NCBI RefSeq assembly: GCF_024054175.1
Contig: NZ_JAMXLA010000001.1
Coordinates: forward strand, 3,442,140-3,506,139
From: Flavobacterium sp. NRK1
Lineage (GTDB): Bacteria; Bacteroidota; Bacteroidia; Flavobacteriales; Flavobacteriaceae
Direction of reading: 5' to 3'
Length of the DNA: 64,000 nucleotides
The position numbers and the translations under genes are program-made. Below are positions 7,964-18,000 of the stretch, piece after piece; the stretch's first letter is position 1; the number at the start of each line of letters is the position of its first letter. Under the pieces are notes generated by a model. That model ran no database searches. It worked only from the letters and a program-made list of their open reading frames with translations, and was not told the origin of the DNA.

Positions 7964-9868
7964 ATGATGAAATATTACTTACAACTTATTTTTTTATTTC
8001 TTAGCATGCATTTTATTAATGCACAAACAACAGAAAATTTTGAAGCTGAATCCGTAGGGTCAAGTATTTTAATCAATGGATTTACTATAACCAGCCAAAT
8101 AGGGCTTTTTGATATATATCAGCTTAACGGTACAGGATGGAATGGTATTTCTGCAGATAATAAATATATTGACAACTCCAGTAATGTCTCCCCGCCAGGA
8201 GGAAAACAATTTACAGTGTCCAGAACTAATGGAGCTTCATTCACATTAAAAAGTGTATGGCTATATTTAGCTACATCTAATGCAATGGGTCTTAATGTTA
8301 CCGGAAGCTGTAGCATAACAGGTAAGTTGGCAGGAGCAACACAATATACTGCAACGCAAACAGGATTTGTAGCTAATACAAGTACTAATAATGGGTTTAC
8401 ATTTATAAATATGGCTTCGTATGGTGGTAATAATAATTCAAATACTACTATCGATTCATTTATAATAACAACTACAGGTGATATAGATTATATTGCTATG
8501 GATGCTTTAACATGGCAGGCGCCAACCTCTGTTGTTAATTCATCTGTATCAAATTTAAATAATTTTACAACCTGTTCAGGTAATGCATCAGCAGCACAAA
8601 GCTTTACTGTTTCCGGTAGCAGTCTTACTGCTAACTTAATTGTTACAGCTCCTGCGGGTTACGAGGTTTCTACTTCCTCGGGTAGTGGTTACGGAACAAC
8701 GATTGCACTTACCCCTAGTAGTGGTACTGTAAGTACAACAACAATTTATGCACGATTGGCCGCAAATGCAACAGGCGATCCGTCGGGTAATATTACTGTT
8801 ACATCCACAAGTGCTACAACCAAAAATATAACTGTAACAAGTACTATCAACTCACCTCCATCCATAAGTATTCAGCCGTCTGACAGTACAATATGCACTG
8901 TAGGTAATAATACATTATTTAGCGTTACAGCATCGAATGCTACAGGCTATCAATGGCAGGTAAATTCAGGCTCAGGATTTACTAACATTAGTAATGTAAC
9001 TCCTTATTCGGGCACAACTACTGCAACTTTAACATTAATGGCTCCTGCTTCAACTTTAAACAATTATCAATATAGGGTGATTGTTTCAGGAGCTTGTACT
9101 CCCAATGCTACTTCAAATGCAGCAACACTTAAAATTTCTAGTCTATCAGCATCTATAAGTTCACAGACCAATGTTTCTTGTAACGGCGGATCAAACGGAT
9201 CAGCTACTGTAACGGCAACTGGAGGAATAGGTACACTTACTTATTCATGGGCACCTGCAGGCGGAAGCAATGCTACAGCCTCCGGTCTCTCAGCGGGTTC
9301 TTATACTGTTACAGTGACCGATGCTAACGGGTGCACTGTAACAGCTACAGCAAATATAACTCAGCCTACTAGTGCTGTTTCAGGAACAACGGTTGTAACC
9401 AATCTTACCTGCAACGGTGCTAACACCGGTGCTATTAACCTGACACCTACGGGTGGTACAGGACCATATACTTTTAACTGGGGCGGAGGTATTACTACGG
9501 AAGACAGAACAGGACTTGCAGCCGGTTCCTATTCGGTAACTATTACCGATGATAATGGTTGTACAGGTATTGTAAATGCTACGGTTACACAGCCTACAGC
9601 TATTACTGCTTCTATAACTTCACAGACCAATGTAGCATGCAACGGCGGAGCAAACGGCTCGGCTACTGTAACCGCAACAGGGGGTACAGGGACACTTACC
9701 TATTCATGGGCACCTTCAGGGGGTACGGCCGCTACAGCTACAGGACTTACTAACCGCTTCAGGGGGTACAGGCACACTTACCTATTCATGGTCACCTTCA
9801 GGGGGTACTGCCGCTACAGCTACAGGGCTTACTGCCGGTACATATACCGTAACTATTACAGATGCTAA
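7964..9868 (+). CDS. 5' part of the SprB-repeat protein (frame up to the shift)
   Basis: This is the portion translated if the frameshift is real. It has 634 codons, of which the last 38 (after GLT at 9743-9751) are out-of-frame sequence rich in Tyr and Arg, unlike the rest. Such a product would have a signal peptide and two and a half SprB repeats but no sorting domain, so it could not be anchored by the type IX system. Confidence 0.55.
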   Translation: MMKYYLQLIFLFLSMHFINAQTTENFEAESVGSSILINGFTITSQIGLFDIYQLNGTGWNGISADNKYIDNSSNVSPPGGKQFTVSRTNGASFTLKSVWLYLATSNAMGLNVTGSCSITGKLAGATQYTATQTGFVANTSTNNGFTFINMASYGGNNNSNTTIDSFIITTTGDIDYIAMDALTWQAPTSVVNSSVSNLNNFTTCSGNASAAQSFTVSGSSLTANLIVTAPAGYEVSTSSGSGYGTTIALTPSSGTVSTTTIYARLAANATGDPSGNITVTSTSATTKNITVTSTINSPPSISIQPSDSTICTVGNNTLFSVTASNATGYQWQVNSGSGFTNISNVTPYSGTTTATLTLMAPASTLNNYQYRVIVSGACTPNATSNAATLKISSLSASISSQTNVSCNGGSNGSATVTATGGIGTLTYSWAPAGGSNATASGLSAGSYTVTVTDANGCTVTATANITQPTSAVSGTTVVTNLTCNGANTGAINLTPTGGTGPYTFNWGGGITTEDRTGLAAGSYSVTITDDNGCTGIVNATVTQPTAITASITSQTNVACNGGANGSATVTATGGTGTLTYSWAPSGGTAATATGLTNRFRGYRHTYLFMVTFRGYCRYSYRAYCRYIYRNYYRC

Positions 9869-10608
9869 CGGATGTACGGCTACACAATCGGTTACTATTA
9901 CTGAGCCTGATGCTTTAATTGCCACTATTACTGCACAGAATAACATTATTTGTAATGGTGGTGCAAATGGATTTGCTACTGTAACAGTAGTTGGAGGTGT
10001 TGCTCCATATACCTATGCATGGTCGCCATCAGGAGGTACGGCTGCTACTGCTACAGGGCTTGATGCTGGTACTTATACCGTAACAGTAACCGATGCAAAC
10101 GGCTGTACAGTTTCTCAGTCAGTTACTATAACAGAACCTGAACCATTACAGGCCTCTATATCTCAAACTAATGTTTCATGTTATGAAGCTGTTGATGGTA
10201 TGTTAGGAGTAAATGTATCTGGCGGAGCTGAACCTTATACCTATACCTGGACTCCTGCTGTTAGTACAGGTCCTAATGCGGAAAATCTTACTGCAGGAAA
10301 TTATAGTGTCATAATTACAGATGCAAACGGCTGTTCAACGTTAAGGAATTTTAGCCTTACCCAGCCTGATGAATTAATTGTAACTACTACTGCAACAGAT
10401 GCAGGTTGTAATGGAGGAAACGATGGATCTGCTGAGGCTACTGTAACAGGAGGAACTGCCCCTTATAGCTATTCATGGTCGCCTTCAGGAGGAGATAATG
10501 CTACAGCTACAGGACTAATTGCAGGAACATATACTGTAACAGTTACCGATGATCACGGATGTTCATCAACTTCTACAGTAACAATTAATGAGCCTTTGGC
10601 TATATCTA
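9149..10608 (+). repeat. Tandem SprB-type coding repeats, about 75-77 residues each
   Basis: Roughly seven units share (V/A)(S/A)CNGG.(N/D)G, a GG(T/I)..(L/Y)(T/S)(Y/F)SW pattern, GLxAGxYxVTxTDxNGC and ITxP. Units 3 and 4 are merged at the frameshift near 9752. The near-identical DNA of the units around the break makes recombination or assembly collapse likely there. Confidence 0.85.
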
Positions 10609-11471
10609 TTCTTTCACAGCCTGAAGATGTAACAATAACAACAGGCCTAAGTGCAACTTATAGTGTTGATGCAATTAATGTAGACAGCTATCAATGGCAA
10701 TATAGTGAAGATGGTAATAACTGGATGAATATTACAGATGGAGGAGCTAACCCTGAATATTCAGGAGCAACTACTGCTACACTTACAGTTGTTAATATAC
10801 CTGCAAATTATAATGGATATGTATTTAGAGCTGAACTAATCAACGGTAATAACTGTATTGCAACATCTGATGCTGCAATGCTTACAGTAACTAATATACT
10901 TGAAGCTGTAAATGATGATTTTAGTACATCTCCTATTATTGAAGGTACAGCAGGTATTGCTGGCGATGTAACTGCTAATGATTTATTTAACAGCCTGCCT
11001 GTTAACGATATGGATATTATAATATCGATTACTGATGATGGTGGACTTACAGGAGTTACTGTAGATAACGACGGTAACATAATGATACCTGATACTGCTA
11101 CAGAGGGAACATATACAATTATATATTCTATTTGCGATGTAAATAATTCAACAAACTGTAGTACCGCTGAAGTAATAATTGTAGTATCTGCACTTTCAGG
11201 AACTGATGAATTCAGAGAGATAAAACTTACTTTGTATCCTAATCCGGCCACAACAGAAGTATTTATTAAAATTCCTGATTTTTCAGGTTATAACAACTTA
11301 AAAGTTGCCGTTTATGACTTACATGGCAGACTGGTAAAAGAAAATCATTTAACATCGGAACTTGAAGGTATAGATGTTACCAACTTAGAATCAGGAGTAT
11401 ATTTATTCAATATAACATCTGATACAGGAAAGGTTACAAAACGAGTTATAATCGATAAAAAAGCTTACTAA
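9753..11471 (+). CDS. 3' part of the SprB-repeat protein (no start of its own)
   Basis: The +3 frame is open from 9753 and holds the remaining SprB repeats (motifs SWSPSGG, AGTYTVT, DANGCT, ITEP), an Ig-like domain with YQWQYSEDG, a domain beginning AVNDDF, and the C-terminal sorting domain. The first in-frame ATG is at 10200, in the middle of a repeat, and has no promoter or ribosome site, so this part is unlikely to be expressed on its own. Confidence 0.55.
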   Translation, partial: TASGGTGTLTYSWSPSGGTAATATGLTAGTYTVTITDANGCTATQSVTITEPDALIATITAQNNIICNGGANGFATVTVVGGVAPYTYAWSPSGGTAATATGLDAGTYTVTVTDANGCTVSQSVTITEPEPLQASISQTNVSCYEAVDGMLGVNVSGGAEPYTYTWTPAVSTGPNAENLTAGNYSVIITDANGCSTLRNFSLTQPDELIVTTTATDAGCNGGNDGSAEATVTGGTAPYSYSWSPSGGDNATATGLIAGTYTVTVTDDHGCSSTSTVTINEPLAISILSQPEDVTITTGLSATYSVDAINVDSYQWQYSEDGNNWMNITDGGANPEYSGATTATLTVVNIPANYNGYVFRAELINGNNCIATSDAAMLTVTNILEAVNDDFSTSPIIEGTAGIAGDVTANDLFNSLPVNDMDIIISITDDGGLTGVTVDNDGNIMIPDTATEGTYTIIYSICDVNNSTNCSTAEVIIVVSALSGTDEFREIKLTLYPNPATTEVFIKIPDFSGYNNLKVAVYDLHGRLVKENHLTSELEGIDVTNLESGVYLFNITSDTGKVTKRVIIDKKAY

Positions 11472-11500
11472 GCTTTATAAATAATAAAACTATATTTAAG

Positions 11501-11530
11501 AAACATCCTCAATTATGAGGATGTTTTTTT
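11501..11530 (+). terminator. Intrinsic terminator
   Basis: The arms AAACATCCTC (11501-11510) and GAGGATGTTT (11517-11526) with a six-base loop are followed by a T-run, 30 bases after the end of the SprB-repeat gene. Confidence 0.85.
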
Positions 11531-11610
11531 ATGCTGTAATGATAACCAAAACCTTTCTTTAATATAACACAGGCTTTATATAAGTTTTTAGACTTTTGTT
11601 TTAAAAACAA

Positions 11611-13533
11611 ATGAAACTAATCTGTTTTTCTTATTTAATTATAGCCTCTCTCCTACCTTGTTCTATAAAGGCACAAACAGATATAAATGGTTTACAGATA
11701 GCTTTTTTAGCAGATGTACATTTACAGGATTTATATGGAAACTTTAGCGATAATAATTATACCGGAATAATTAATCCGAAAAATGGCAAACCTGTACTTT
11801 TAAGGACAATGGAATCTCAGCTACATTCCACACGAATTTTCAATGAAAATTATTTTGCATTTCTTTCTGCACTCGACGATATTGCAAAAAGAGGAATACA
11901 TTTAGTAGCCTTACCCGGCGATTATACTGACGACGGTCAGCCTATACATTTAAGAGGACTGCAACACATACTGAATGAGTATACCAGAAAGTATGGAATA
12001 GAATTTTTTATTACTACCGGCAATCATGATCCTGTAGGGCCTTTTGCACAACCTGCAGGGAAAAATGATTTTTTGGGTTTAGGAGGAGAACAACAAGCTA
12101 TTTTCAGCGGTAGCGATATATATAAATCGTCTAATGATGAATTACCTGTTGTAATAACAAAAGATATTGCCAAAATGGGCTACGACGATATAATCGAATA
12201 TCTGAAAAACTTTGGTTTTTACCCTAAAGAAAATTATAAGTATTGGGCGACTCCTTTTAGTTTTTACACACCTGAAGATTACTCTTATTCAAAAGCAATA
12301 AATCAAAGTGCAATTTCAAACAGAATGTATGAAGTAGCACCCGGATATACTGTACCGGATGTTACCTATGTTGTTGAACCTGTTGACGGACTTTGGCTAT
12401 TGGCTTTAGATGGAAATGTTTATATACCTAAATCGAATAGTAATGGCGACTCAAAAAATCCTAAAAATTATTCGGGAGCAAATCTTGGTTATAATAACGT
12501 TTTAACAAATAAAAAACACCTTATAAACTGGGTAAAAAAAGTTGCCGAAGAAGCAGAAAAAAAAGGCAAGATTCTTATTGCCTTTAGCCACTACCCTATG
12601 GTTGATTTTAATGACGATGCATCTAATGAAATTGAAGCTTTTATGGGACGCGGTAAATGGCAACTTGAAAGAGTTCCTGAAGAAGAAGTGGCTAAAACAT
12701 TTGCTGATGCAGGTATTAAAATTCATTTTGGGGGGCATATGCATATTAACGATACCGGAATAAGAACATATAAAAACGGTAAAACACTACTGAATATTCA
12801 AACTCCATCATTAGCTGCTTATATACCCGCTTATAAATTACTTACTATAAAAAATAAAACCGAACTTGAAATAGAAACTATTGTTGTTGATACCGTTGAA
12901 AGATATAATGAGCTTTTCGAATTATATCAGATGGAACACGATTATCTGAAAACAAAAAATGATAATAACATTTGGAATGAAGACATATTAGAAACTAAAA
13001 GTTATCATGAATTTACAGATTACCATCTTAGTGAATTAGTAAGGCTCCGGTTTTTACCGGATGACTGGCCTGCAAACTTTAAAAATTTTCTATGTGATAT
13101 TTCCGGAGATGACTTGTTAGTTTTAGCTAATATTGAAAGTAATGAGCCTTTTGAAAAATTATTAAGCAATAAAACCAAATATAAAAAAGAATGGACAAAA
13201 GCATTGTACAAAACAAAAAAGCAACTGAGTAAAAATCACATTGGAATAAATGATCTTAAGACCTGGAAAGGTATTGATATGATAACTGATTTTTACAGAA
13301 TTCGCAGCGCAGACAGGTTAGCTATTAAGGATATTGGTACAAATCGTATAAATCAGTACTTATTAATTTATAATGCTTTTTATGAGAATAAAAGAAATAC
13401 TTCTGTTAGAGGTGAAACTTATAAAAATACCGGCCTGTTTTTATCTATACTTTATAAATTTTTAAATGGTGCTCCTGCAGGACACTTCAAGGTTAACATA
13501 GAAACAGGTATTCTTGAAAATCTTGATAAATAA
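11611..13533 (+). CDS. Secreted calcineurin-like metallophosphoesterase
   Basis: A 22-residue signal peptide (cut after KAQ) precedes a calcineurin-like phosphoesterase domain with the full set of metal ligands: D35xH37 (FLADVHL), GDYTDDG (about 103), GNHD (about 137), SHYP (about 326) and GGHMH (about 375). These bind a two-metal centre that hydrolyses phosphoesters. The domain is followed by about 260 residues of helical, charged sequence without a known motif, which makes the 640-residue protein longer than most family members. The substrate is not evident. It stands next to a phosphatidylinositol phospholipase-like gene and a SusC/SusD pair, which hints at scavenging of phosphorylated compounds. 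Confidence 0.87.
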   Translation: MKLICFSYLIIASLLPCSIKAQTDINGLQIAFLADVHLQDLYGNFSDNNYTGIINPKNGKPVLLRTMESQLHSTRIFNENYFAFLSALDDIAKRGIHLVALPGDYTDDGQPIHLRGLQHILNEYTRKYGIEFFITTGNHDPVGPFAQPAGKNDFLGLGGEQQAIFSGSDIYKSSNDELPVVITKDIAKMGYDDIIEYLKNFGFYPKENYKYWATPFSFYTPEDYSYSKAINQSAISNRMYEVAPGYTVPDVTYVVEPVDGLWLLALDGNVYIPKSNSNGDSKNPKNYSGANLGYNNVLTNKKHLINWVKKVAEEAEKKGKILIAFSHYPMVDFNDDASNEIEAFMGRGKWQLERVPEEEVAKTFADAGIKIHFGGHMHINDTGIRTYKNGKTLLNIQTPSLAAYIPAYKLLTIKNKTELEIETIVVDTVERYNELFELYQMEHDYLKTKNDNNIWNEDILETKSYHEFTDYHLSELVRLRFLPDDWPANFKNFLCDISGDDLLVLANIESNEPFEKLLSNKTKYKKEWTKALYKTKKQLSKNHIGINDLKTWKGIDMITDFYRIRSADRLAIKDIGTNRINQYLLIYNAFYENKRNTSVRGETYKNTGLFLSILYKFLNGAPAGHFKVNIETGILENLDK

Positions 13534-13564
13534 ATAATTTGGCAAATCAATTTTCTTAAAAATA

Positions 13565-13593
13565 AAGCCGCCTAAAAAATCTTCAGGCGGCTT
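13565..13593. terminator. Bidirectional intrinsic terminator
   Basis: Arms AAGCCGCCT (13565-13573) and AGGCGGCTT (13585-13593) with an 11-base loop sit between two convergent genes, 31 bases after the phosphoesterase stop and 21 bases from the phospholipase stop. It can serve both. Confidence 0.8.
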
Positions 13594-13614
13594 CTTCAAT
13601 CTGGTTTCGTGTTT

Positions 13615-14679
13615 TTATTTTGTTCCTATAATAGGATTAATTCTCTCATATTTTCCATCATCAAATTTTACCTGATATGTTGTAGGAAATAATTTTCCCG
13701 GAATATAATAATCTGTAGTAATAATTTGTGCTCCGGATTTTTTAGCTGCTTCAAAAGTACTGTAATCATTATTACGAGCCTGAACTGTACCTATATCTGC
13801 ACGGGTGCGGATAATATAACCTTTCATAACTAAATCAGGTATAGTAGTATCAAGAGCATCATTTCTAAACATAGCTGCAGCCTCCGGTGTGCCAGGCTCA
13901 GCATTTACAAAGGCTACACGCCCTTTCAATGACGGATGTCTTTCCATATACATTTTCATTTTGTTTTTGCTGTCATCAAGAAGGAAAAAGAATTTGCCTT
14001 TGGCATGTTTAAGATCTGGCCAGTTATTTTTCAAAACAGCTTCTTCCAGTGTAGTATATTTCCCTCTTACCATATCAGGAGTAATTAGTTTATCTGAACC
14101 AAGATTTTTTCTTATTACCGAATCTACCTCATCAAACAATTTTGGCGTAAAAGCTTCAGGAGTGGTTCCGAACTGATTTGTATAACCATCTTTGGGCTCA
14201 AGTGTAATAAAAACCGGTAAATGTCCCGGGTGTTCATCAGACCATTTTCTAAGCATTTGCAGACAGGCTTCAAAAGTTAATACTGAACTTCTGAAATCTA
14301 CATCAACCATATGTATCAATTTAAATCCCGGTTTATTCATTTCACCTTTAGGATCATATTCTTTTTCAGGTTTTACCAAATCTAATCCTTTTGGATGAGC
14401 ATACTTCCCTCCTTTTGAATCTGCATAAATATCAATTTCAAGATTATGAAGTCCAAGATTAAGCTGATCTGTTATAGCAATATGTTCATATTGAACACCT
14501 GAAATAGCAGAGTCTTTCTTATATATCATTTTATACAATTCAGGTTCTATAGCATTTTTGTAGCTATTGTGAGAACCTATAATCTGTAATTGATTAAGTT
14601 TTAAATTATCATTATAGACGTTTTGAGCAAAAGTCACTGTAGATAATAAGGCTGTAAAAGCCATAAAAATTGATTTCAT
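13615..14679 (-). CDS. Secreted Ca2+-dependent phosphatidylinositol-specific phospholipase C-like protein
   Basis: A signal peptide (residues 1-19, cut near FAQ) precedes a PLC-like TIM-barrel of the Ca-dependent PI-PLC family. Visible motifs are IIGSHNSY with the catalytic H37, LGLHNLEIDIYAD (metal ligands at the acidic end), HMVDVDFRS with the second histidine, LPVFITLEPKD, and a C-terminal ITTDYY. At 354 residues it has the usual family length. The expected reaction is cleavage of phosphatidylinositol or a related phosphodiester outside the cytoplasm. The gene is transcribed alone, converging on the metallophosphoesterase. The exact substrate in this organism is uncertain. Confidence 0.85.
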   Translation of the reverse strand: MKSIFMAFTALLSTVTFAQNVYNDNLKLNQLQIIGSHNSYKNAIEPELYKMIYKKDSAISGVQYEHIAITDQLNLGLHNLEIDIYADSKGGKYAHPKGLDLVKPEKEYDPKGEMNKPGFKLIHMVDVDFRSSVLTFEACLQMLRKWSDEHPGHLPVFITLEPKDGYTNQFGTTPEAFTPKLFDEVDSVIRKNLGSDKLITPDMVRGKYTTLEEAVLKNNWPDLKHAKGKFFFLLDDSKNKMKMYMERHPSLKGRVAFVNAEPGTPEAAAMFRNDALDTTIPDLVMKGYIIRTRADIGTVQARNNDYSTFEAAKKSGAQIITTDYYIPGKLFPTTYQVKFDDGKYERINPIIGTK

Positions 14680-15084
14680 AAATGTATAATGTTTGTAGTG
14701 TATAGAAATTTTTGGTGCCAGAACATGAAGATTAACAATAATAAAATTGGTACAGGCGCAAATGTAAATTGATAAGGTTAATTTTTTGTTATTCTAAAAA
14801 AAACAAACTACAACCTGTATGTAACATTTAAGTAAACATCAGATTACGAAACCGTTTTAGCAATGCCATCACTTAATTTAAAGATAACTTTTACGAAAAA
14901 CAATTTGAATTAACATTCCCTTATTTCGCAGTCAATAATTAATGCTTTGCGGGTTTCCGTAATTAAGTTTTAAATATTACCAAAGAAAAGACAGTAGGAA
15001 ACTACTTTACGACATAAACAAAAAACCGTAGCTGCGCCAACAGCTACGGCCAATTAAGCATCGTGAAACCAATAACTTAATTCA
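14680..15084. other. Divergent intergenic region and susC leader (405 bases)
   Basis: Between the phospholipase (leftward) and the SusC gene (rightward). A minus-strand TACATTTG (-7-type) box lies at 14759-14766, suitable for the phospholipase. The susC leader contains a small hairpin with a GAAA tetraloop (14993-15006) and a stronger hairpin (15026-15049) described separately. No convincing plus-strand promoter was found; TAACTTTT and TATTTCG stretches near 14883-14938 are only partial matches. Confidence 0.5.
15020..15049 (-). terminator. Terminator-like hairpin in the susC leader, oriented on the minus strand
   Basis: Arms CCGTAGCTG (15026-15034) and CAGCTACGG (15041-15049) form a perfect 9-bp stem with a six-base loop. 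Six A residues lie on its left (15020-15025) and no T-run on its right, so it has terminator geometry only for transcription towards lower coordinates. It sits 35 bases before the SusC start codon. Either it ends an antisense RNA that begins within susC, or it is a structural element of the sense leader. Confidence 0.6.
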
Positions 15085-18000
15085 ATGAATTTTAAAATTA
15101 CAAATTCCAGGCTAAAAAACCTATGTTTTTTAGTACCTGCTTTACTATCCCTTCAAACGGGACACAGTAAAAAAACAGTGGTTGAACCACCAAAAGCAAC
15201 AACAGAGTTTGAAACAGAAGCTCTTACAACATTTTACTCCACAGCTGTACAGCAACAGCCTGTAAAAGGAAAAGTTTTAGATGAGAACGGTATGCCATTA
15301 CCGGGAGCTACCATCATGGAAGCAGGTACAACAAATTCTGTTGTAACTGATATGGATGGTAATTTTGAAATTGCTGTAGCCAATGGCAAAACACTTAATA
15401 TAATTTACGTAGGATACAAAACACAAAGTGTTGTAGTATCAGGCAAAGAAATTAGTGTTTCAATGATTCCTGATGCTTCGGAACTTAATGAAGTTTTAGT
15501 AGTAGGTTACGGTAAAGTAAATAAAAAAGATGCCACAGGAGCTGTAGCACAGCTTAACGAAGAACAGTTCAGACAAGGTATTAACACATCGGCAGATCAG
15601 CTTTTACAAGGTAAAGTTGCCGGTGTGAGAGTAGTGCAGACAAGCGGAGAACCAGGGGCCGGGGTAAACGTAACAATCCGTGGGGTTGGTTCTATCAGAA
15701 GCGGTAGTACACCTTTATTTGTTGTAGATGGTGTGCCATTATCTAACGACAATGTAAGTCCTGGAGGAACTGACGTAGGTTTTGGATCATCTTCAGCTAA
15801 AAACCCATTAAACTTTTTAAATACCAGTGACATAGAATCTATCACTGTATTAAAAGATGCTTCTGCTGCTGCTATATATGGTGCAAGAGGTTCTAATGGA
15901 GTTGTAATTGTTACTACAAAAAGAGGCCGTAAAGGAGAAGCTCAGTTTACTGCAGATTCTTACGCAGGTTTTTCTACAGTTGCACACAAAATTGATGTTT
16001 TAAATGCAAAACAATATAGAGAAGCCATTAAAGATCCTGCTTTTGACCATGGTGGAAATACAGACTGGCAGGATGTTATATACAGAAGTGCTGTTACTAA
16101 AAACAACTCATTATCTTTTGCGAAACAAACAAATAGTGGTAACTATTATGTTTCTGTATCGCAAATGGATCAGGAGGGTATTATTAACCAAAGTAACTTT
16201 AAGCGTACCACGGGAAGAATTAATGTTGCCGAGTCATTCTTAGATGATCAGCGCTTAAAAATTAAAGTTAATCTTACTGCCAGTGAAACTAAAGATAAAG
16301 GAGTGCCTACAAGTGATGATGGCGGATCTAACGGTCAGCTTATAATACATACACTAATGGCAAATCCTACACGTAATGTATTTGATGAGAATGGTGACTA
16401 CACTAACTTTAACATGAATGCACACTACAACCCTGCTTACCTGCTTAGTATTTACGAAGATCAAACACGTACAATCAGGATTTTAGGTAATATGGAAACT
16501 TCTTTCCGACTTGCAAAAGGGCTTGAGTATAAATTAAATTTAGGTATAGACAGGTCTATGGCAGAAAGAAATACTACCATATTTGAAAACTTAACAGACC
16601 TTAACCCTAGTGGTAGATATGCACAAAACAATATGGAGTCTAAAAACTCACTGATGGAACATTACCTTACTTACAACCTTGCTGGTGAAAAGCATAAACT
16701 TGAAGTATTAGGTGGTTTTTCATACCAAAAATTTGAAAGATCAGGCAACAGCTTCACTGTTAAAGACATAGGCAAGAAAGGTGAAGGTATATCTCCTGCA
16801 ATAAATCCGGGTGCTGCCGGAACACTAGCCGGAGCTTCAGGTTTTGCACAAGTTAATGAACTACAGTCTTATTTTGGTAGAGCAAATTATTCATTTAACG
16901 GTAAATACCTTTTAACTGCTTCAATAAGGGCTGATGGTTCAACCCGTTTTGGTGAAAATAATAAATATGGTTATTTCCCTTCATTCGCCGGTGGATGGAA
17001 CATTGCTCAGGAAAACTTCCTTAAAGGTTCTGCAATTGTTAATTCACTTAAACTACGTGGTAGCTGGGGTCAAACAGGTAATCAGGAAGTACAAAATAAA
17101 ATTACCAAAGCAAGTTATTCACTTTCAGGTGCAGATGGTTACTATCTGTATGATGATCTTGAACTTGTAAATGGTATTTCTGTTAACAGAACTCCTAACC
17201 CAGACCTTAAATGGGAGGTTGTTACTCAGTTTAACGTTGGTCTTGACTTTAGTTTATTTAATGACAGATTATATGGTACAGTTGATTATTTCAACAAAAC
17301 TACAACAGACGCTATTTTAAATATACAATCTTCAGTACTTAGTCCTACTCCGGATATTTGGGTAAATATGGATGGTAAGATTGTTAATAAAGGTTTAGAG
17401 CTTATGATAGGAGGTAAAATTATTGATAACGATAACTTCTCCTGGTCATTAGATGCAAACGGTGCTACACTAGATAATGAGGTTAAAGATCTTCCTGTTT
17501 CTGAAATTCTTTCAGGTAATATATCTGGTCCGGGTCAGTCTGGGGTAACTGCAAACATTTATAAAAGCGGATATGCTGCAGGTTCATTCTATCTTCTTAA
17601 ACATACAGGTTTCGATGAAAATGGTGCTAACACTTATAAAGATAAAGATGGAAACGGTATAATTAACGCTGATGACCGTTATATTATAGAAGGTGCAATA
17701 CCTAAATTTAGTTATGGTATTAACAGCCAGATGCGTTATAAAAACTTCGATCTTTCATTCTCTATTATTGGTCAGACTGGCGGATACCTGCTAAATAATA
17801 CAGGATTAAATGCTCTTAATATAAATAATCTTGCTTCTGACAGAAACGTAGCTACTGATTATTATACTTCTGGTGCTAATGCTTCAAATTCTCCGCAAAT
17901 CTCTACGTTATTTCTTGAGAAATCAGATTTCATACGTTTAAATTCTGCCCGTTTAGGATATAACTTTAAGCCGGACAATATAAAATGGTTACAGGGTATT

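Larger units (their letters stand above)
7964..11471 (+). pseudogene. SprB-repeat surface protein with T9SS sorting domain, frameshifted at about 9752
   Basis: Read across one frameshift this is a single gene. The start frame runs to a stop at 9866-9868, but from about 9752 the repeat pattern continues in the +3 frame, which stays open to 11471. At the junction the text goes from ...GLT of one repeat straight into TASGGTGTL of another, so most of a repeat unit plus a non-multiple of three is missing (two extra bases restore the frame). Domains in order: signal peptide (residues 1-21, cleavage after NAQT), an N-terminal domain, a strand-rich module, an Ig-like module, about seven SprB repeats, a second Ig-like domain, a VCBS/cadherin-like domain, and a Por-type T9SS sorting domain (LYPNPATTEVF ... 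GKVTKRVIIDKK). It is likely a surface adhesin of the gliding type. Whether the shift is real or an assembly collapse cannot be told here. Confidence 0.75.

Noticed and set aside
9149..10608. Possible CRISPR-like or satellite repeats
   Set aside because: Period about 230 bases, in frame, encoding SprB repeats with diverged units; no short palindromic repeat with unique spacers.
10808..11251. A 147-codon minus-strand open frame
   Set aside because: Antisense shadow of the SprB-repeat protein's C-terminal domains, without promoter or motif.
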